Made by a program: the position numbers and the translations under genes. The notes beneath the pieces were generated by a model. It saw nothing but the letters and a program-made list of their open reading frames with translations, was not told the DNA's origin and searched no databases. Below, piece after piece: positions 1 to 9,821 of a DNA stretch of 64,000 nt; position 1 is the stretch's first letter, and every line of letters starts with the position of its first letter. Source of the stretch: a virus. The stretch is from positions 1 through 64,000 of IMG/VR virus record IMGVR_UViG_3300029985_000036; one strand, written 5' to 3'.

Positions 1-233
1 CCTATTATGGCGTTCTACAGCACAATCGCAATACCAAATCTGTTGGGCAGATCATTGCTGCACAGTTGGGTCTACATCGCGCTAACTATGACTTCGCAGT
101 TCCTGCCTCAGTGGGTATTGATTCCAATATCTCTGATATGGGTCTAGAAGCACAGTCACCTATTGATCAAGCGGCATTCCTCTCGCTAGATGATACAGCG
201 GTGAGTGAAGTTGGTTCGACACAGGTAGCATAA
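1..233 (+). CDS. 3' end of an unidentified phage protein (partial)
   Basis: An open frame runs from the window edge (first full codon at base 3) to TAA at 231-233, giving the last 76 residues of a protein whose start lies outside the window. The C-terminus is acidic and ends SEVGSTQVA. No family is recognised. It converges on the portal gene and is separated from it by a palindromic hairpin at 248-283. Its position beside the portal suggests a virion or morphogenesis role, but that is inference from context only. Confidence 0.75.
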   Translation, partial: YYGVLQHNRNTKSVGQIIAAQLGLHRANYDFAVPASVGIDSNISDMGLEAQSPIDQAAFLSLDDTAVSEVGSTQVA

Positions 234-247
234 TCTACCTAACGACA

Positions 248-283
248 ATAGAGAGATGATGGCATATGCCATCATCTCTCTAT
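248..283. terminator. Bidirectional hairpin between convergent genes
   Basis: A perfect 36-base palindrome centred on GGCATATGCC lies between the end of the partial plus-strand gene and the end of the portal gene. As RNA it would fold into a stem of about 16 pairs with a minimal loop on either strand. The short pyrimidine run TCTCTCTAT follows it. The position fits a shared terminator. The CATATG core recurs in the hairpins at 11138 and 38948. Confidence 0.7.
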
Positions 284-297
284 CTACTATCTGTTGT

Positions 298-2799
298 TTA
301 GAAGGGTTGTGCGCCGGGTGATGCAGCAGGGTCTGCTGGCTGTGTTACTTCATCTGTTTTCTTCAAGCCTGCTGCAAGATTAGAGATGTTAAGTCTTGAG
401 TCCATCAAACGTTTGATGAAGACAGGATCTGCTAAATCAGGAATGAGAACATCACGAGAGACACCAATCTTTGTCATGTAATCTCGTACAATTTCAGATG
501 CTACTAGACTGCGAATATGAGCAATTGGATTGTCATCTTTAGAACCAAGATCATTGTCAAACAATGCACCAAGAGCTGTGGTAATAGAACCGATGATGAC
601 ATTAAGTTCTTCAAATTCTGTTTTATTGGGAGCGAGGTTTGGAGCAGGAAGTGTTGCTTTGATATTTTTGATAATATCAATGAATTTCTCTTCAATTGTA
701 TATTTATGATCGGTGGTACCTGATTCTTCTTTTGGAGCATTTTTATTAGGGGCACCAGCAGATAGAATTTTACGAATTGCTTCTTTGAGAGGCTGTGACA
801 TCTGTGTATAGATTTGTACATGTCGAGCAACGTGTTCACATACCGGAACCTGATAAGCAGCAATTCGACGTGAGAAGAATAGATTGTTGGTGGCAACCGA
901 TCGACTGAACTCATTTTCATTCAGTTGATTGTAAGCTGATGGTGGCACATCAAGACCAAGAATCATCATGTTATTGAGATCATCCATCAGACCATCATCA
1001 GGTTTAATATCATTTGATTGATTTGGTTCGGTAGAAACTTCGAAATTCTCAATTCCTGGAATACCCTTAGGAACCACGGTTAATGCACGCTGTGCAATGG
1101 TACGGGTGATTTCCACAGGGTCATACGTGAAGTTGGTCATCCCTTTGTCGATGACCTCTTTCTCCACCATTTGCATATACTGAATGGGATCACCCATTTG
1201 TTCAGTGAAATTAATATTGATCTTTTTACGATTAATCGCACTATTCATCGAGGTCATCACACGACAGATCAAAATCGTGATCTTGAGTGATAGAATGAAT
1301 TTAATATCTTCAATCTTACTCCGACCGGTACCATCTTCATTGTACCGGAAACAGAGATATGACATCAGATCACGAGGAACGAACAACATCTTTGTTTTAC
1401 GTTGAGATAGATATCGAGCAAACATGCACCGATAAATACTAGAAGTGGCACCAATATAGATATTACTGAGACCACTGTTTTTCAACCGGGCTTTAAGATG
1501 TGCTTCAACAATTGTTTGATAAGCACTAGACATCAGTATTGTTTGTTCGTTAGTAGCACGTGTTCCTTTGAGTGCATTATTATCATCGAACCCAAAGGAT
1601 TTATAAAGTGCAGCTGGTGTTCCCTGACGATTGTCATTCAGATCAATAGCAGGACCTTCATCTGTAACTCGTAATGGATTACCAAATTCATCTAGTAGAA
1701 TAAAATAACCAATGTGATCAGATGGAGTACCTGGTGTGAAAATTGGAATGACACATTCCGGTGGCAGTTCAATTACAATCGGATCATCAACTGATTTTTT
1801 AGTTTCTGGATTAACAGTGATAAGGGTAGCTGTCTTATAGACATTCACCATTCTCTGTGTCATCTCAGCCGACTTGGTTACTTTTTTAGCTTTGTCTATT
1901 TTGAGAACATCAGAATTGTCAACAATATTTAATTGTTCCAAAACACCAACAGCAAATTGTTGAATCTTAGAGGTGACCTCTGCCGTTTTCAGCTTGCCAC
2001 GATCATATGAATGTACTACGTCTTTTTTTGGTGTGGTGATCTCTTTGAGATATGTTTCAACTGCCGCTTCAAAAGCAGGTTGGAGAGCTTCAAGCGAAAT
2101 TCTGTCCGTACCAATCGACGATGAATTCTTTTGATCTCCGATACCGAGGATGGTCGCAGATTCAATTCTTGCAATGACATCACCAAGTCCGTCAACAAGA
2201 CCACTTCCTAATGCTTCACTACCATTGTACATTTTGGTTTTAGATAGAATTGCAGTGGGGTCATTGATAATTGTATCAATTTCAGTTACTGGAAGTACTA
2301 GAATGGGCATCGCTCCTGCACCATAAAGACCCTCATGAATCCAATTGGGTAATTTGGTGGAGAGTTTCATCGTGCCATTAAAATGGGCTTCAAGTAGTTC
2401 TGTAACTCTCTTATTTTCATCTTCAGTAACAAGTGGCGATGTGGATGTAATTGCAATTTGACCATCCCTCATATCTGAAGGAGACATGATTGAAGGAATA
2501 ACAATTTCTTTAGCTGTTTTAACTTCAGGTGCCAGTGCCTCAATGGCTTTTGCATCTAAGCGTTTTGCTGCAATCTGTCGTGCCATCGGTTGAATATATT
2601 TAGAATATGCATTACCGTTCTGGCGAACAGGACCTTGTGTTGCTGTAACAATTCGAGCAATTAAGGTATCGCGTTCACGAGAGCTAATTGATTGTTCTGC
2701 ATCAGTTCCAAGAGTTGATGGCGTAATAGGTGTTGTCTCACCAACAATCCCTCGCAGAATTGAGAGAAGTCGTCCTGGTGCACGGGGTTTCTTAGCCAA
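298..2799 (-). CDS. Portal vertex protein, phiKZ-like
   Basis: About 833 residues. It matches my recollection of phiKZ-type portal proteins: an early GLYGAGAMPILVLP segment, a mid-protein stretch with FVPRDLMSYLCFRYNEDG and a C-terminal clip/wing region with LGLDVPPSAYNQL. The portal forms the ring at one capsid vertex through which DNA is packaged and ejected, and it anchors the tail. The frame opens at 2853, but I prefer the TTG at 2799 (protein starts M-AKKPRAPGRLLS), because GGAG lies 8 bases upstream and the residues before it look untranslated. The gene is convergent with the preceding gene and divergent from the structural gene at 2885. No terminase large subunit is visible in the window. 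Confidence 0.75.
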   Translation of the reverse strand: MAKKPRAPGRLLSILRGIVGETTPITPSTLGTDAEQSISSRERDTLIARIVTATQGPVRQNGNAYSKYIQPMARQIAAKRLDAKAIEALAPEVKTAKEIVIPSIMSPSDMRDGQIAITSTSPLVTEDENKRVTELLEAHFNGTMKLSTKLPNWIHEGLYGAGAMPILVLPVTEIDTIINDPTAILSKTKMYNGSEALGSGLVDGLGDVIARIESATILGIGDQKNSSSIGTDRISLEALQPAFEAAVETYLKEITTPKKDVVHSYDRGKLKTAEVTSKIQQFAVGVLEQLNIVDNSDVLKIDKAKKVTKSAEMTQRMVNVYKTATLITVNPETKKSVDDPIVIELPPECVIPIFTPGTPSDHIGYFILLDEFGNPLRVTDEGPAIDLNDNRQGTPAALYKSFGFDDNNALKGTRATNEQTILMSSAYQTIVEAHLKARLKNSGLSNIYIGATSSIYRCMFARYLSQRKTKMLFVPRDLMSYLCFRYNEDGTGRSKIEDIKFILSLKITILICRVMTSMNSAINRKKININFTEQMGDPIQYMQMVEKEVIDKGMTNFTYDPVEITRTIAQRALTVVPKGIPGIENFEVSTEPNQSNDIKPDDGLMDDLNNMMILGLDVPPSAYNQLNENEFSRSVATNNLFFSRRIAAYQVPVCEHVARHVQIYTQMSQPLKEAIRKILSAGAPNKNAPKEESGTTDHKYTIEEKFIDIIKNIKATLPAPNLAPNKTEFEELNVIIGSITTALGALFDNDLGSKDDNPIAHIRSLVASEIVRDYMTKIGVSRDVLIPDLADPVFIKRLMDSRLNISNLAAGLKKTDEVTQPADPAASPGAQPF

Positions 2800-2884
2800 A
2801 GTGATTACTCCAATACAAAAAATATAGTCCAACACAAACGAAGATGGGAACATTTTCCCAATCAGATGAGGCTAGGAGGTTAGC

Positions 2885-5107
2885 TTGTCAGCAAATCTAC
2901 AACTCTATGAACAGAGTGTTATTCAATTTCTACAGAGTTGCACTATTGTGTTCTCTCCACTTGCCAATCAGATCAACAACAACCTTCTGGCACAGGGTAT
3001 TGAAATTGATCAAACACAACCTGATACTTGGAAGTATTATCTGAATCTATCAGGTCAATATTTTATTGGTCCGAATTCATCTGCTCCTGTTGATACGATG
3101 ATGACAATTTTGTCACTCGATACTAAACAGCCGATGAACTATACGGTAGCCAATTTGGCCATCAGTCCTAAAACAACTGCTGCTTATGTCATCGGTTCGT
3201 CGTATTATACTGCATTGTGTCAGACCTATCCTACCCAAACAGACTTAATCAAATCCATAAGATATCCGGTTGACCTTAATACGGCCTTAGATGCTTCTGA
3301 TTTTACCCTTGTAGGCTGGGGTGATGGATATCTTGAATCCACTGAACAAGAAGCCATTCTCTATGAATTGAATATCTTTTTAACATATGCAACTACAAGA
3401 TGGTATTTTTCATTTTTAAATTATGAAGTTTATTATGCTTGGGCATTTTGGGCTTGTTTGTGGCAGTCACTACCGAATGCAATTTTTGCAGCCAGGTTAA
3501 AATATCTTCATACGGCCTCTGCACATTCTTTTCATATTTGGTCATATTTACAGAGTCGTGGTATCGGTGATTATTCAGACATCTTGACGAGTCAACAAGC
3601 TCTGTTTTTGTATCGTAATCTGAACTATCTGATTCAGAACAAAGGTAAACAATCAACTCTGGTTCTGTTGGTTAACGAACTTCTTGATTCTGTCAATGTT
3701 GGATTGGTTGGTAAAACTATTTACATGAATACAGCAACCAATGCTGATATTTGTGCATGGACTCCTGAATTTGTTTCAACAATTGTTCCGACCAACAATG
3801 CTCAGAGTTTGGAACTTGTTGCTCCAGAATCAATGACAATGATCAACACTGAGTTGGTTTCAGCGGGCCTTGATAATAACAGTACAACTGCCTATATTGC
3901 AGCACAGCAGACACAAATTGGACTAACACCACTGAATATTCTCCCCACTAAATTGGTGGAGATTCAGAAAGTTGGTGTCGATCAGAAATATGGATCTTTA
4001 CTAAATACCTTCATCCTAGATACTTTGGTATGGGCCATTACCTCTGGATTATATACACCAAGTATTGTAATAACAGATCCAACAACCAACATCACGTTGT
4101 CACTTTCTGGTAAAGATGCATTGGCTCTTTATTATTATGCGGTTCATCGCAGTGGTCATGAACAGCCTGTAAATCTGCCAAGTGTTTATTCTCCAACCTG
4201 TGCCTTTCTTCCGAATATCACAGCAGCATCTTTTCCAAAGATGTTTTCCTATAATGGGAAAACATATCCTACCCAATCATATCTTTCAATTGATGCATTA
4301 GTAGCTGGTCTCGGGTATCCACCTATTCCAACTGCTGATCCAGAAACATTCGCAACAATGGTTGCTGATTTGTTTTTAGTATTAATAAAACATGTACGGT
4401 ATTCTCGGACTGAAGATAATAAAATTGCACTTGAGATGTTTCTGCACTATTGCAAAACAATTATGCTTCAGACAACACCGTATAATATCTCATTGACAAC
4501 GGCTTCTAATTATACGACATGGGCAGCTATGCCTAATGTACATGCAACATCTTTGTTTACACAGTTGGAGGCTCAGAGTGATTATGTAGATGCCTACATA
4601 GCTCTGGCAACAACAATCATGTCTTCTTTACTACCAGAAGACAATCCTATCTATACATTCTTTGCTTATACCACAGCATCAACGGATAATCTGTATGATC
4701 GTCTACGATCTCTGTTTGTACAGCTGTGTAGCTACAATATCTGTTTTCTTGATACCAATCGGGTTAATGCCTGGTGGTTTCTCAATGACAAAGTTATTTA
4801 TGAGATTGCGAGTTCAACTCATTCTCAATCACTAGCCATTACTGTAGTTACTGATGCAGAAATGGGAGTACAAACCGATGTTCTTTCCATTCCTGGTATT
4901 GAGTTGTCATCCGAGATTGCTCTTGGATCTATTGATATTGTTCCTATTATAATTTCAGAACAAGATACAGTGTCAATTTCTACTATAGATACATGTAAGA
5001 TTGAAGTTCCTCTAACTGTGATGGATACAAAACCGTATATCACAGATACTATACATATTGCATTCCACACCGGTCTCGGTGCAACCGTTATTGCCCCAAC
5101 GTCTTAA
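2885..5107 (+). CDS. Large virion structural protein, probably tail or baseplate
   Basis: 740 residues, with a TTG start preceded by a perfect AGGAGG five bases upstream. The sequence is rich in Tyr, Thr, Ser and Asn with few charges, typical of phage tail or baseplate proteins. An aromatic segment around residues 165-200 (RWYFSFLNYEVYYAWAFWACL) is probably buried rather than membrane-spanning, since it is flanked by soluble sequence. The C-terminus is beta-rich (VPLTVMDTKP). It is followed after 15 bases by another structural-type gene, forming a two-gene unit that diverges from the portal. I do not recognise the exact family; the role is inferred from composition and its place next to the portal. 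Confidence 0.6.
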   Translation: MSANLQLYEQSVIQFLQSCTIVFSPLANQINNNLLAQGIEIDQTQPDTWKYYLNLSGQYFIGPNSSAPVDTMMTILSLDTKQPMNYTVANLAISPKTTAAYVIGSSYYTALCQTYPTQTDLIKSIRYPVDLNTALDASDFTLVGWGDGYLESTEQEAILYELNIFLTYATTRWYFSFLNYEVYYAWAFWACLWQSLPNAIFAARLKYLHTASAHSFHIWSYLQSRGIGDYSDILTSQQALFLYRNLNYLIQNKGKQSTLVLLVNELLDSVNVGLVGKTIYMNTATNADICAWTPEFVSTIVPTNNAQSLELVAPESMTMINTELVSAGLDNNSTTAYIAAQQTQIGLTPLNILPTKLVEIQKVGVDQKYGSLLNTFILDTLVWAITSGLYTPSIVITDPTTNITLSLSGKDALALYYYAVHRSGHEQPVNLPSVYSPTCAFLPNITAASFPKMFSYNGKTYPTQSYLSIDALVAGLGYPPIPTADPETFATMVADLFLVLIKHVRYSRTEDNKIALEMFLHYCKTIMLQTTPYNISLTTASNYTTWAAMPNVHATSLFTQLEAQSDYVDAYIALATTIMSSLLPEDNPIYTFFAYTTASTDNLYDRLRSLFVQLCSYNICFLDTNRVNAWWFLNDKVIYEIASSTHSQSLAITVVTDAEMGVQTDVLSIPGIELSSEIALGSIDIVPIIISEQDTVSISTIDTCKIEVPLTVMDTKPYITDTIHIAFHTGLGATVIAPTS

Positions 5108-5122
5108 GGAGATTGCTTAATT

Positions 5123-5950
5123 ATGACGACCACCACAACTTCAATTACTCCGATCTCACAGATCGGTAAGACGATTCTTGGTATTACCCGAGAATTGTAT
5201 GCATATTCAGGGTTGAATCCAGTCTATGACTTGGCTTCATCGCTTAATGCCAAATATCAAATTGGTCAGACACTGGCACCAACGGCATTGCCTGCGATTG
5301 GTTACTTTGGTATCGGGATCGGGGGTTGTTACAATGTTGATAGTGGCAATCTGTCGCAACCATATCCTGTGTTGACAACCAACATGGATCTCTATACACC
5401 GATTCCCTTCCGGTGTGTTCCGATTGAACAGGATCTTACGCCACTTGAACGTGCTTCCTATCGGATGCGAGTCCAAAAGACTATCAATGGATCAGCATAT
5501 TTTCTCTACTATCTTAAGACAATTACCTACAACCAGACAACTGTGCAGCTGAAAGAAACTAATCCCGTTACTGCACTGCAATCTCCTTACACACTGGACT
5601 ATACCAACCTCAATCCAACCCAGCCAACAGTTAGTACCTCGGGAACCATTACGTCAACTGCTACGGAGGTGAATGCCTCAGTTACTAGCACCTTGTTGTT
5701 AACTGGTGCAGAAGTGACTGAAGTCATCAATGTTCTTTATGCGGGTGATTTACGGTATGCTAAGATCAGTGAGATTGGTCTTTATTCAGGACAAGATCAA
5801 TCATTCACTAATGGTAGTGTTACCTACACTGAAGCAATGCTTGCACAATTGAATATGCAATACACAGGACTGGGGGATAATTATAGCAATCCAGCCAGAA
5901 GTTCTTCATATCAGATAGTCCAAGGATCAGGCGCATTGCTTCTAATTTGA
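5123..5950 (+). CDS. Virion structural protein, tail or baseplate type
   Basis: 275 residues. The start is preceded by AAGGAG. It has a polythreonine N-terminus (MTTTTTSITP) followed by a Gly/Tyr-rich, low-charge protein with the segment YFGIGIGGCYNVDSG, a Thr/Ser-rich stretch around residues 175-205 and a GLGDNYSNPARSS segment near the end. Composition matches phage appendage proteins. It is translated 15 bases after the 740-residue structural protein and ends at a strong hairpin (5969-5999). The family is not recognised. Confidence 0.6.
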   Translation: MTTTTTSITPISQIGKTILGITRELYAYSGLNPVYDLASSLNAKYQIGQTLAPTALPAIGYFGIGIGGCYNVDSGNLSQPYPVLTTNMDLYTPIPFRCVPIEQDLTPLERASYRMRVQKTINGSAYFLYYLKTITYNQTTVQLKETNPVTALQSPYTLDYTNLNPTQPTVSTSGTITSTATEVNASVTSTLLLTGAEVTEVINVLYAGDLRYAKISEIGLYSGQDQSFTNGSVTYTEAMLAQLNMQYTGLGDNYSNPARSSSYQIVQGSGALLLI

Positions 5951-5968
5951 AGTAAAAATAATAGGTTA

Positions 5969-5999
5969 AGTGATGGTGTTCCTCAGGAACACCATCACT
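5969..5999. terminator. Bidirectional hairpin terminator
   Basis: Inverted repeat AGTGATGGTGTTCCT / AGGAACACCATCACT with a minimal loop, between the convergent genes ending at 5950 and 6013. The long stem and position support termination in both directions. Confidence 0.75.
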
Positions 6000-6012
6000 G
6001 CCTAACATTATT

Positions 6013-6327
6013 CTAGAAAGTTAGTGGATGTATTTTTCGAAATGGAGATAGAATACTATCGCCCCCAATGGGAGCACCGGCTTCGGGTACATATATAGAA
6101 TCTTTATAATCTGTTAGGGATTCTACTTCATCACACATAATGTAAGTCAATAACAATTCATGTGCCTGATTAGCTTTCATGGGATCGACCAGTAGAGATT
6201 GCTCGAGTGTAGAATCAAAATAGTGGAGTAATATCAGAACATCAGACAACATCAAGCATATATCGTCTTGCTCACCCTCGGCAATAAGCTTTTGTATTTT
6301 AAGTTTATTCATTACTGGTGTCTTCAT
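6013..6327 (-). CDS. Small acidic hypothetical protein
   Basis: 104 residues, strongly acidic, mostly helical (for example QDDICLMLSDVLILLHYF). The ATG at 6327 has an AGGAA-like site upstream, and its first 23 bases overlap the end of the preceding gene, suggesting translational coupling. A later ATG at 6312 is also possible. No domain is recognised. Confidence 0.6.
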   Translation of the reverse strand: MKTPVMNKLKIQKLIAEGEQDDICLMLSDVLILLHYFDSTLEQSLLVDPMKANQAHELLLTYIMCDEVESLTDYKDSIYVPEAGAPIGGDSILSPFRKIHPLTF

Positions 6328-6565
6328 ATGTTCCTAAATGACAGTCTCCATTCAATTCGAATCTAATAGAAATTTTACCATGGATTTTGTAGACACTGTT
6401 ATTCCAACGTTTATATGCAGCTTCTCTAATTTCCATGTATTGATTATCAAGTTTTTGAGAATTTATATAATCTCCATTAGCCCGAAATAATTCGCTTTTA
6501 ATATGACGTTCGTGAGCTATTGCTCTGAATTTTAGATATATTTTCCAGGAGGCATTTAGATCCAT
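6305..6565 (-). CDS. Small hypothetical protein
   Basis: 86 residues starting MDLNASWKIYLKFRAIA. The frame is open further upstream to 6640, but the ATG at 6565 has AAAGGA about 9 bases upstream, so I take it as the start. The protein is a charged helix-rich N-terminal half followed by a short beta-like region (KISIRFELNGDCHLG). It overlaps the following gene. Function unknown. Confidence 0.55.
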   Translation of the reverse strand: MDLNASWKIYLKFRAIAHERHIKSELFRANGDYINSQKLDNQYMEIREAAYKRWNNSVYKIHGKISIRFELNGDCHLGTYEDTSNE

Positions 6566-6673
6566 GACAATTTCCTTTATTATAATGTTAGTTTGACTCA
6601 CCTTTTCATAGGGGTATTCTCTGATAATTTGGTAGAACAACTAACCTCAGTATAGTGTGAGAACTAAAAACTG

Positions 6674-6707
6674 AACAAGGGACAGGGCTTTCGCCCCATC
6701 TCCTGTT
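6674..6707 (-). terminator. Intrinsic terminator downstream of the 495-residue gene
   Basis: On the minus strand an imperfect 15-base stem (AACAGGAGATGGGGC with GCCCTGTCCCTTGTT) closes a GAAA tetraloop and is followed by CAGTTTTTAG. It lies just past the stop codon of the gene ending at 6721. Confidence 0.75.
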
Positions 6708-6720
6708 ACAATTTCAAGAA

Positions 6721-8208
6721 TTATGCAAGAAGGAGAAGATCGTGATCAAGTGATCGGCCGATGCTGATCACATCATACGTCTGCACACCATTCACATGTT
6801 GCATACAGACGACACGTTCCACATCACCACGTTTTGGATATTCCAACTTGTTAATCAGTGCCGTTCCAACAGAATTGATGGTATGCAACAACACTTGTTC
6901 TGCAGAACGGAGACTCTTTACTCGAGACACTAACCGAGCATCAAGTGCATTGGTGAGAATAGCAGCTCGAGAGATCCGGATCACGGTATTCTTCGCCATC
7001 ATCTTGTCAATGAAAGCTCGTCGATCAATCGCTTCCTTGAAAACCCCATAGTCATATTTACTATGGCCATTCTCGTAGTAATTCACGGCATTGCAACTAA
7101 TGAAGTCACCAAAGTTTTCATCCTCGGGACCAATTCGATTGTCGGGATTGAAGAGAGCCTCGATTGCCGTATTGACAATGTTGTTGAATGTTGACCAATA
7201 TTCCTTATGTTTGACCACAGAGAAATCTGCGTTGCGATCATCCAACGTGACAAGATCTTCAACACTCTCAATGCCCGTGATGCTAACACCAGGTTGAGTT
7301 GCTCGAAGTTTGCGATAAATCAGGTCATTTAGCAATCGGCATAGAACCCGATTCATAATGTCCCACTCGCCCTTCGTTCGAGCATTCAGCACCTGCATTG
7401 CAGCACGCCAGTTGTTATGGGCAAACGCTTCCCATACTGCATCAGCAACTGTAGAAAATTCAACAAAGCCGACTGGCACATGAAACAATTCACTATAGAA
7501 GATCACATCAGCAAAAGTACCACGGATCACTTCTTGTGGTGCATTGCAGAACACCAGTCGTCCTGCATCAATTGCAGTATTTTGTGTTGTTCGTACTGTA
7601 ACTTCAGCTGTCAACATTCGTGCGTTATCATATTCGCCTGTGGCATATTCTGAGATCTTCAGAATGCCATTAACAGGTTGTTGAAATTCGGCATTTGATG
7701 CTTTGTACAGCTCAAACATGACGGGGGTTCCAAGTTCATAGTCAGTTGACTGTCCTGGTACTTGTGCCTGTGGAATAGAAAAGTTAACTGGGGCTGAAAA
7801 GACCGGAGGAGGTTGTTGAGTGCCAACAGGAGTGCTATCATAGATACCGTTGGTGGGACTCATCACATGTGAGGATCCATAACCCTGTTGTCCACCATAT
7901 TGCGGATTAGGTTGTCCGTATCCTTGTTGTCCCTGAAGTGAACGGGCCACATGATCCAATGCTCGAACTGTCCAGGGTCGCAAGAGGCCAAAGAGATTCT
8001 CCTGGGAGATACCATTTCTCCAGGTATTATTGGTTTGACTGTCTAGGGTTTGAATCAGATCAGATAGAAGAGGAGAACCTGAGGGATTGAACAGATTGCT
8101 CATGAGAGCTTGGTAGACTTGTGGGGATTGTGCACTCGTGTTACTGCGATCCACCAATGCCTTCACAGCATTACGTGCAATCTCAATGAAATAGACTGTA
8201 TTGGACAT
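6721..8208 (-). CDS. Conserved phage protein with Gln/Gly/Pro-rich linker, unknown function
   Basis: 495 residues: a helical N-terminal domain (about 1-95), a low-complexity linker at about 95-145 containing GQQGYGQPNPQYGGQQGYG, then a mixed alpha/beta C-terminal domain. Domain-linker-domain layout suggests a multifunctional or virion-packaged protein, but no family is recognised. It is the last gene of a unit that includes the candidate RNAP beta fragment immediately upstream (26-base gap), and an intrinsic terminator follows. A role linked to the phage RNAP is possible by proximity only. Confidence 0.55.
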   Translation of the reverse strand: MSNTVYFIEIARNAVKALVDRSNTSAQSPQVYQALMSNLFNPSGSPLLSDLIQTLDSQTNNTWRNGISQENLFGLLRPWTVRALDHVARSLQGQQGYGQPNPQYGGQQGYGSSHVMSPTNGIYDSTPVGTQQPPPVFSAPVNFSIPQAQVPGQSTDYELGTPVMFELYKASNAEFQQPVNGILKISEYATGEYDNARMLTAEVTVRTTQNTAIDAGRLVFCNAPQEVIRGTFADVIFYSELFHVPVGFVEFSTVADAVWEAFAHNNWRAAMQVLNARTKGEWDIMNRVLCRLLNDLIYRKLRATQPGVSITGIESVEDLVTLDDRNADFSVVKHKEYWSTFNNIVNTAIEALFNPDNRIGPEDENFGDFISCNAVNYYENGHSKYDYGVFKEAIDRRAFIDKMMAKNTVIRISRAAILTNALDARLVSRVKSLRSAEQVLLHTINSVGTALINKLEYPKRGDVERVVCMQHVNGVQTYDVISIGRSLDHDLLLLA

Positions 8209-8233
8209 GATAAGACTCCATAGATATCAGGAA

Positions 8234-9805
8234 TTATGGCAGATACTTTTTGAGTTCATCAATCTCGTCAGCATAATCAGATCGAATTACACCACCTGTT
8301 GATGAAATCTGAAGATAGGGATTGATAGATCCAGCTGCACCAGGATTCGTCTTAGAGAAAGCGATCACCGATTCAACAACCAAGATACTTGGATCAAACT
8401 GATGATCTGGTGATCCAATAACCTTTCCTGATTTTGATTGGCTGCTCTGACGCATCTTCGGAATCAACCATCCGACCATGGCATTATCCCCATAGGCAGG
8501 AGGACTTTTCTGCACGATCTTACTGTCATAGATTCGAGTAATCAAATCATCACGAATTCGAAGAATCCGTTGAATTTCCTTTTCATTCAGTTTGCGTGGA
8601 TCGATATCAGTGCCACCCAGACGACGCACAGCATCGTACCAGGAAAGATAGACAGATTTGACAATGGTTTCAACCAAAAGTTCTTCGAGATAATCTACCC
8701 GAGAAGCATAGAGATTTGTATGTGAAATACGAGCAAGTTGTTCTATCTCGCAGAAGACATACTTAAGCAACTCGTAGATGTTTGTGACGTTGATACCATA
8801 ACTTTGCAATCGAGCTTGTGTGATGGGATCGAGATACGTGTCGACACTGGAAATGTGTGTGTCGATTTTGTTCTTGTTCTGGACTTCATTCGTAACATTG
8901 CTGTAGATAATTTTCCCGAGCAAGATACGGTAGACTGTGCCAGAGGGATCATAAAGATTCTCCACGGTATGCTTATTAAAACCAGTGAGGGTATAAAGAA
9001 TACTGGCTACAAGTTTGACAATAGTAGGATCGACAAGTTTATCTTTTCGGATCTTAAGGAACAGATCCATTGGTGGGTTTTTCTTTGCTGTTTTATTCCC
9101 TGATGATTTAGCAGCAAAATATCGAAAGGTGTCGACATCACTTCCAATCTCAGTGACGAAGACACAATCTTCTGGTGTCAATTCAAACTGAGCAAGAGTT
9201 TCTACAAATCCAAATTTGCAGAGAAGATAATGGATGATAGTTTCAGTAGGCAGTCTAGAAGACTTTGTACGCTTGCGATTATAGATCGTTGTTGTTGGAA
9301 TTAACTCATTGCTGGACCAGGCATCAGACAACGATTCTAGACGGAATGGTTTGTTGATATAGAAGGGAATCGGTTGACGGATTACCTTCATGGTAACCCC
9401 TTGGGAAATCCGAGAGAATGCCTGTTCTTTGATCGATCTCTGTAACACATACGTGGTATCTTCAATCAATACCACATCATTCCGAAGATACGGAATATAA
9501 AGTGGCACTGGCCATTCTCGACCATCCCATGCGAAAACATATTCAACCAATAACAGATCAGAACTGGTGATTCGACAACCACTTCGAGCTTTGAGTTCAT
9601 ACTCAGCCCGACGTTCTGGTGTCATTGTTCGATAGTGAAGATATGTAATTTTTCCTCCAAAGAGTTTGATTGCTTCTCGAAACATGGTGTCAACAAAAGC
9701 TGCAGCACCAGCGAGCTGTTCTGCCATAAACCCACGCAACAAATAGTCATTGTATCGGGGTACTTTTGTATCAAGAGCATCAAGAATCTTTTTTAATTGT
9801 TGCAT
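8234..9805 (-). CDS. Candidate phiKZ-type RNA polymerase beta subunit, N-terminal part
   Basis: 523 residues. Several segments read like the N-terminal half of a phage RNAP beta subunit: a PLYIPYLRNDVVLIEDTTYV stretch where cellular beta has its G-x-F-I-I-N-G-x-E-R-V element, a DTYLDPITQARLQSYGI region, an ERILRIR-like helix (EIQRILRIRDDLITRIY), and a C-terminal VESVIAFSKTNPG then INPYLQI. In phiKZ-like phages beta is split in two polypeptides. I made this match by eye, and overall identity to cellular beta would be very low. If correct it would pair with the candidate beta C-terminal piece at 12907-13632. Alternative: an unrelated virion protein. ATG start, 17 bases after the previous stop. 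Confidence 0.45.
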   Translation of the reverse strand: MQQLKKILDALDTKVPRYNDYLLRGFMAEQLAGAAAFVDTMFREAIKLFGGKITYLHYRTMTPERRAEYELKARSGCRITSSDLLLVEYVFAWDGREWPVPLYIPYLRNDVVLIEDTTYVLQRSIKEQAFSRISQGVTMKVIRQPIPFYINKPFRLESLSDAWSSNELIPTTTIYNRKRTKSSRLPTETIIHYLLCKFGFVETLAQFELTPEDCVFVTEIGSDVDTFRYFAAKSSGNKTAKKNPPMDLFLKIRKDKLVDPTIVKLVASILYTLTGFNKHTVENLYDPSGTVYRILLGKIIYSNVTNEVQNKNKIDTHISSVDTYLDPITQARLQSYGINVTNIYELLKYVFCEIEQLARISHTNLYASRVDYLEELLVETIVKSVYLSWYDAVRRLGGTDIDPRKLNEKEIQRILRIRDDLITRIYDSKIVQKSPPAYGDNAMVGWLIPKMRQSSQSKSGKVIGSPDHQFDPSILVVESVIAFSKTNPGAAGSINPYLQISSTGGVIRSDYADEIDELKKYLP

Positions 9806-9821
9806 ACTGTTAGTCCTTGTT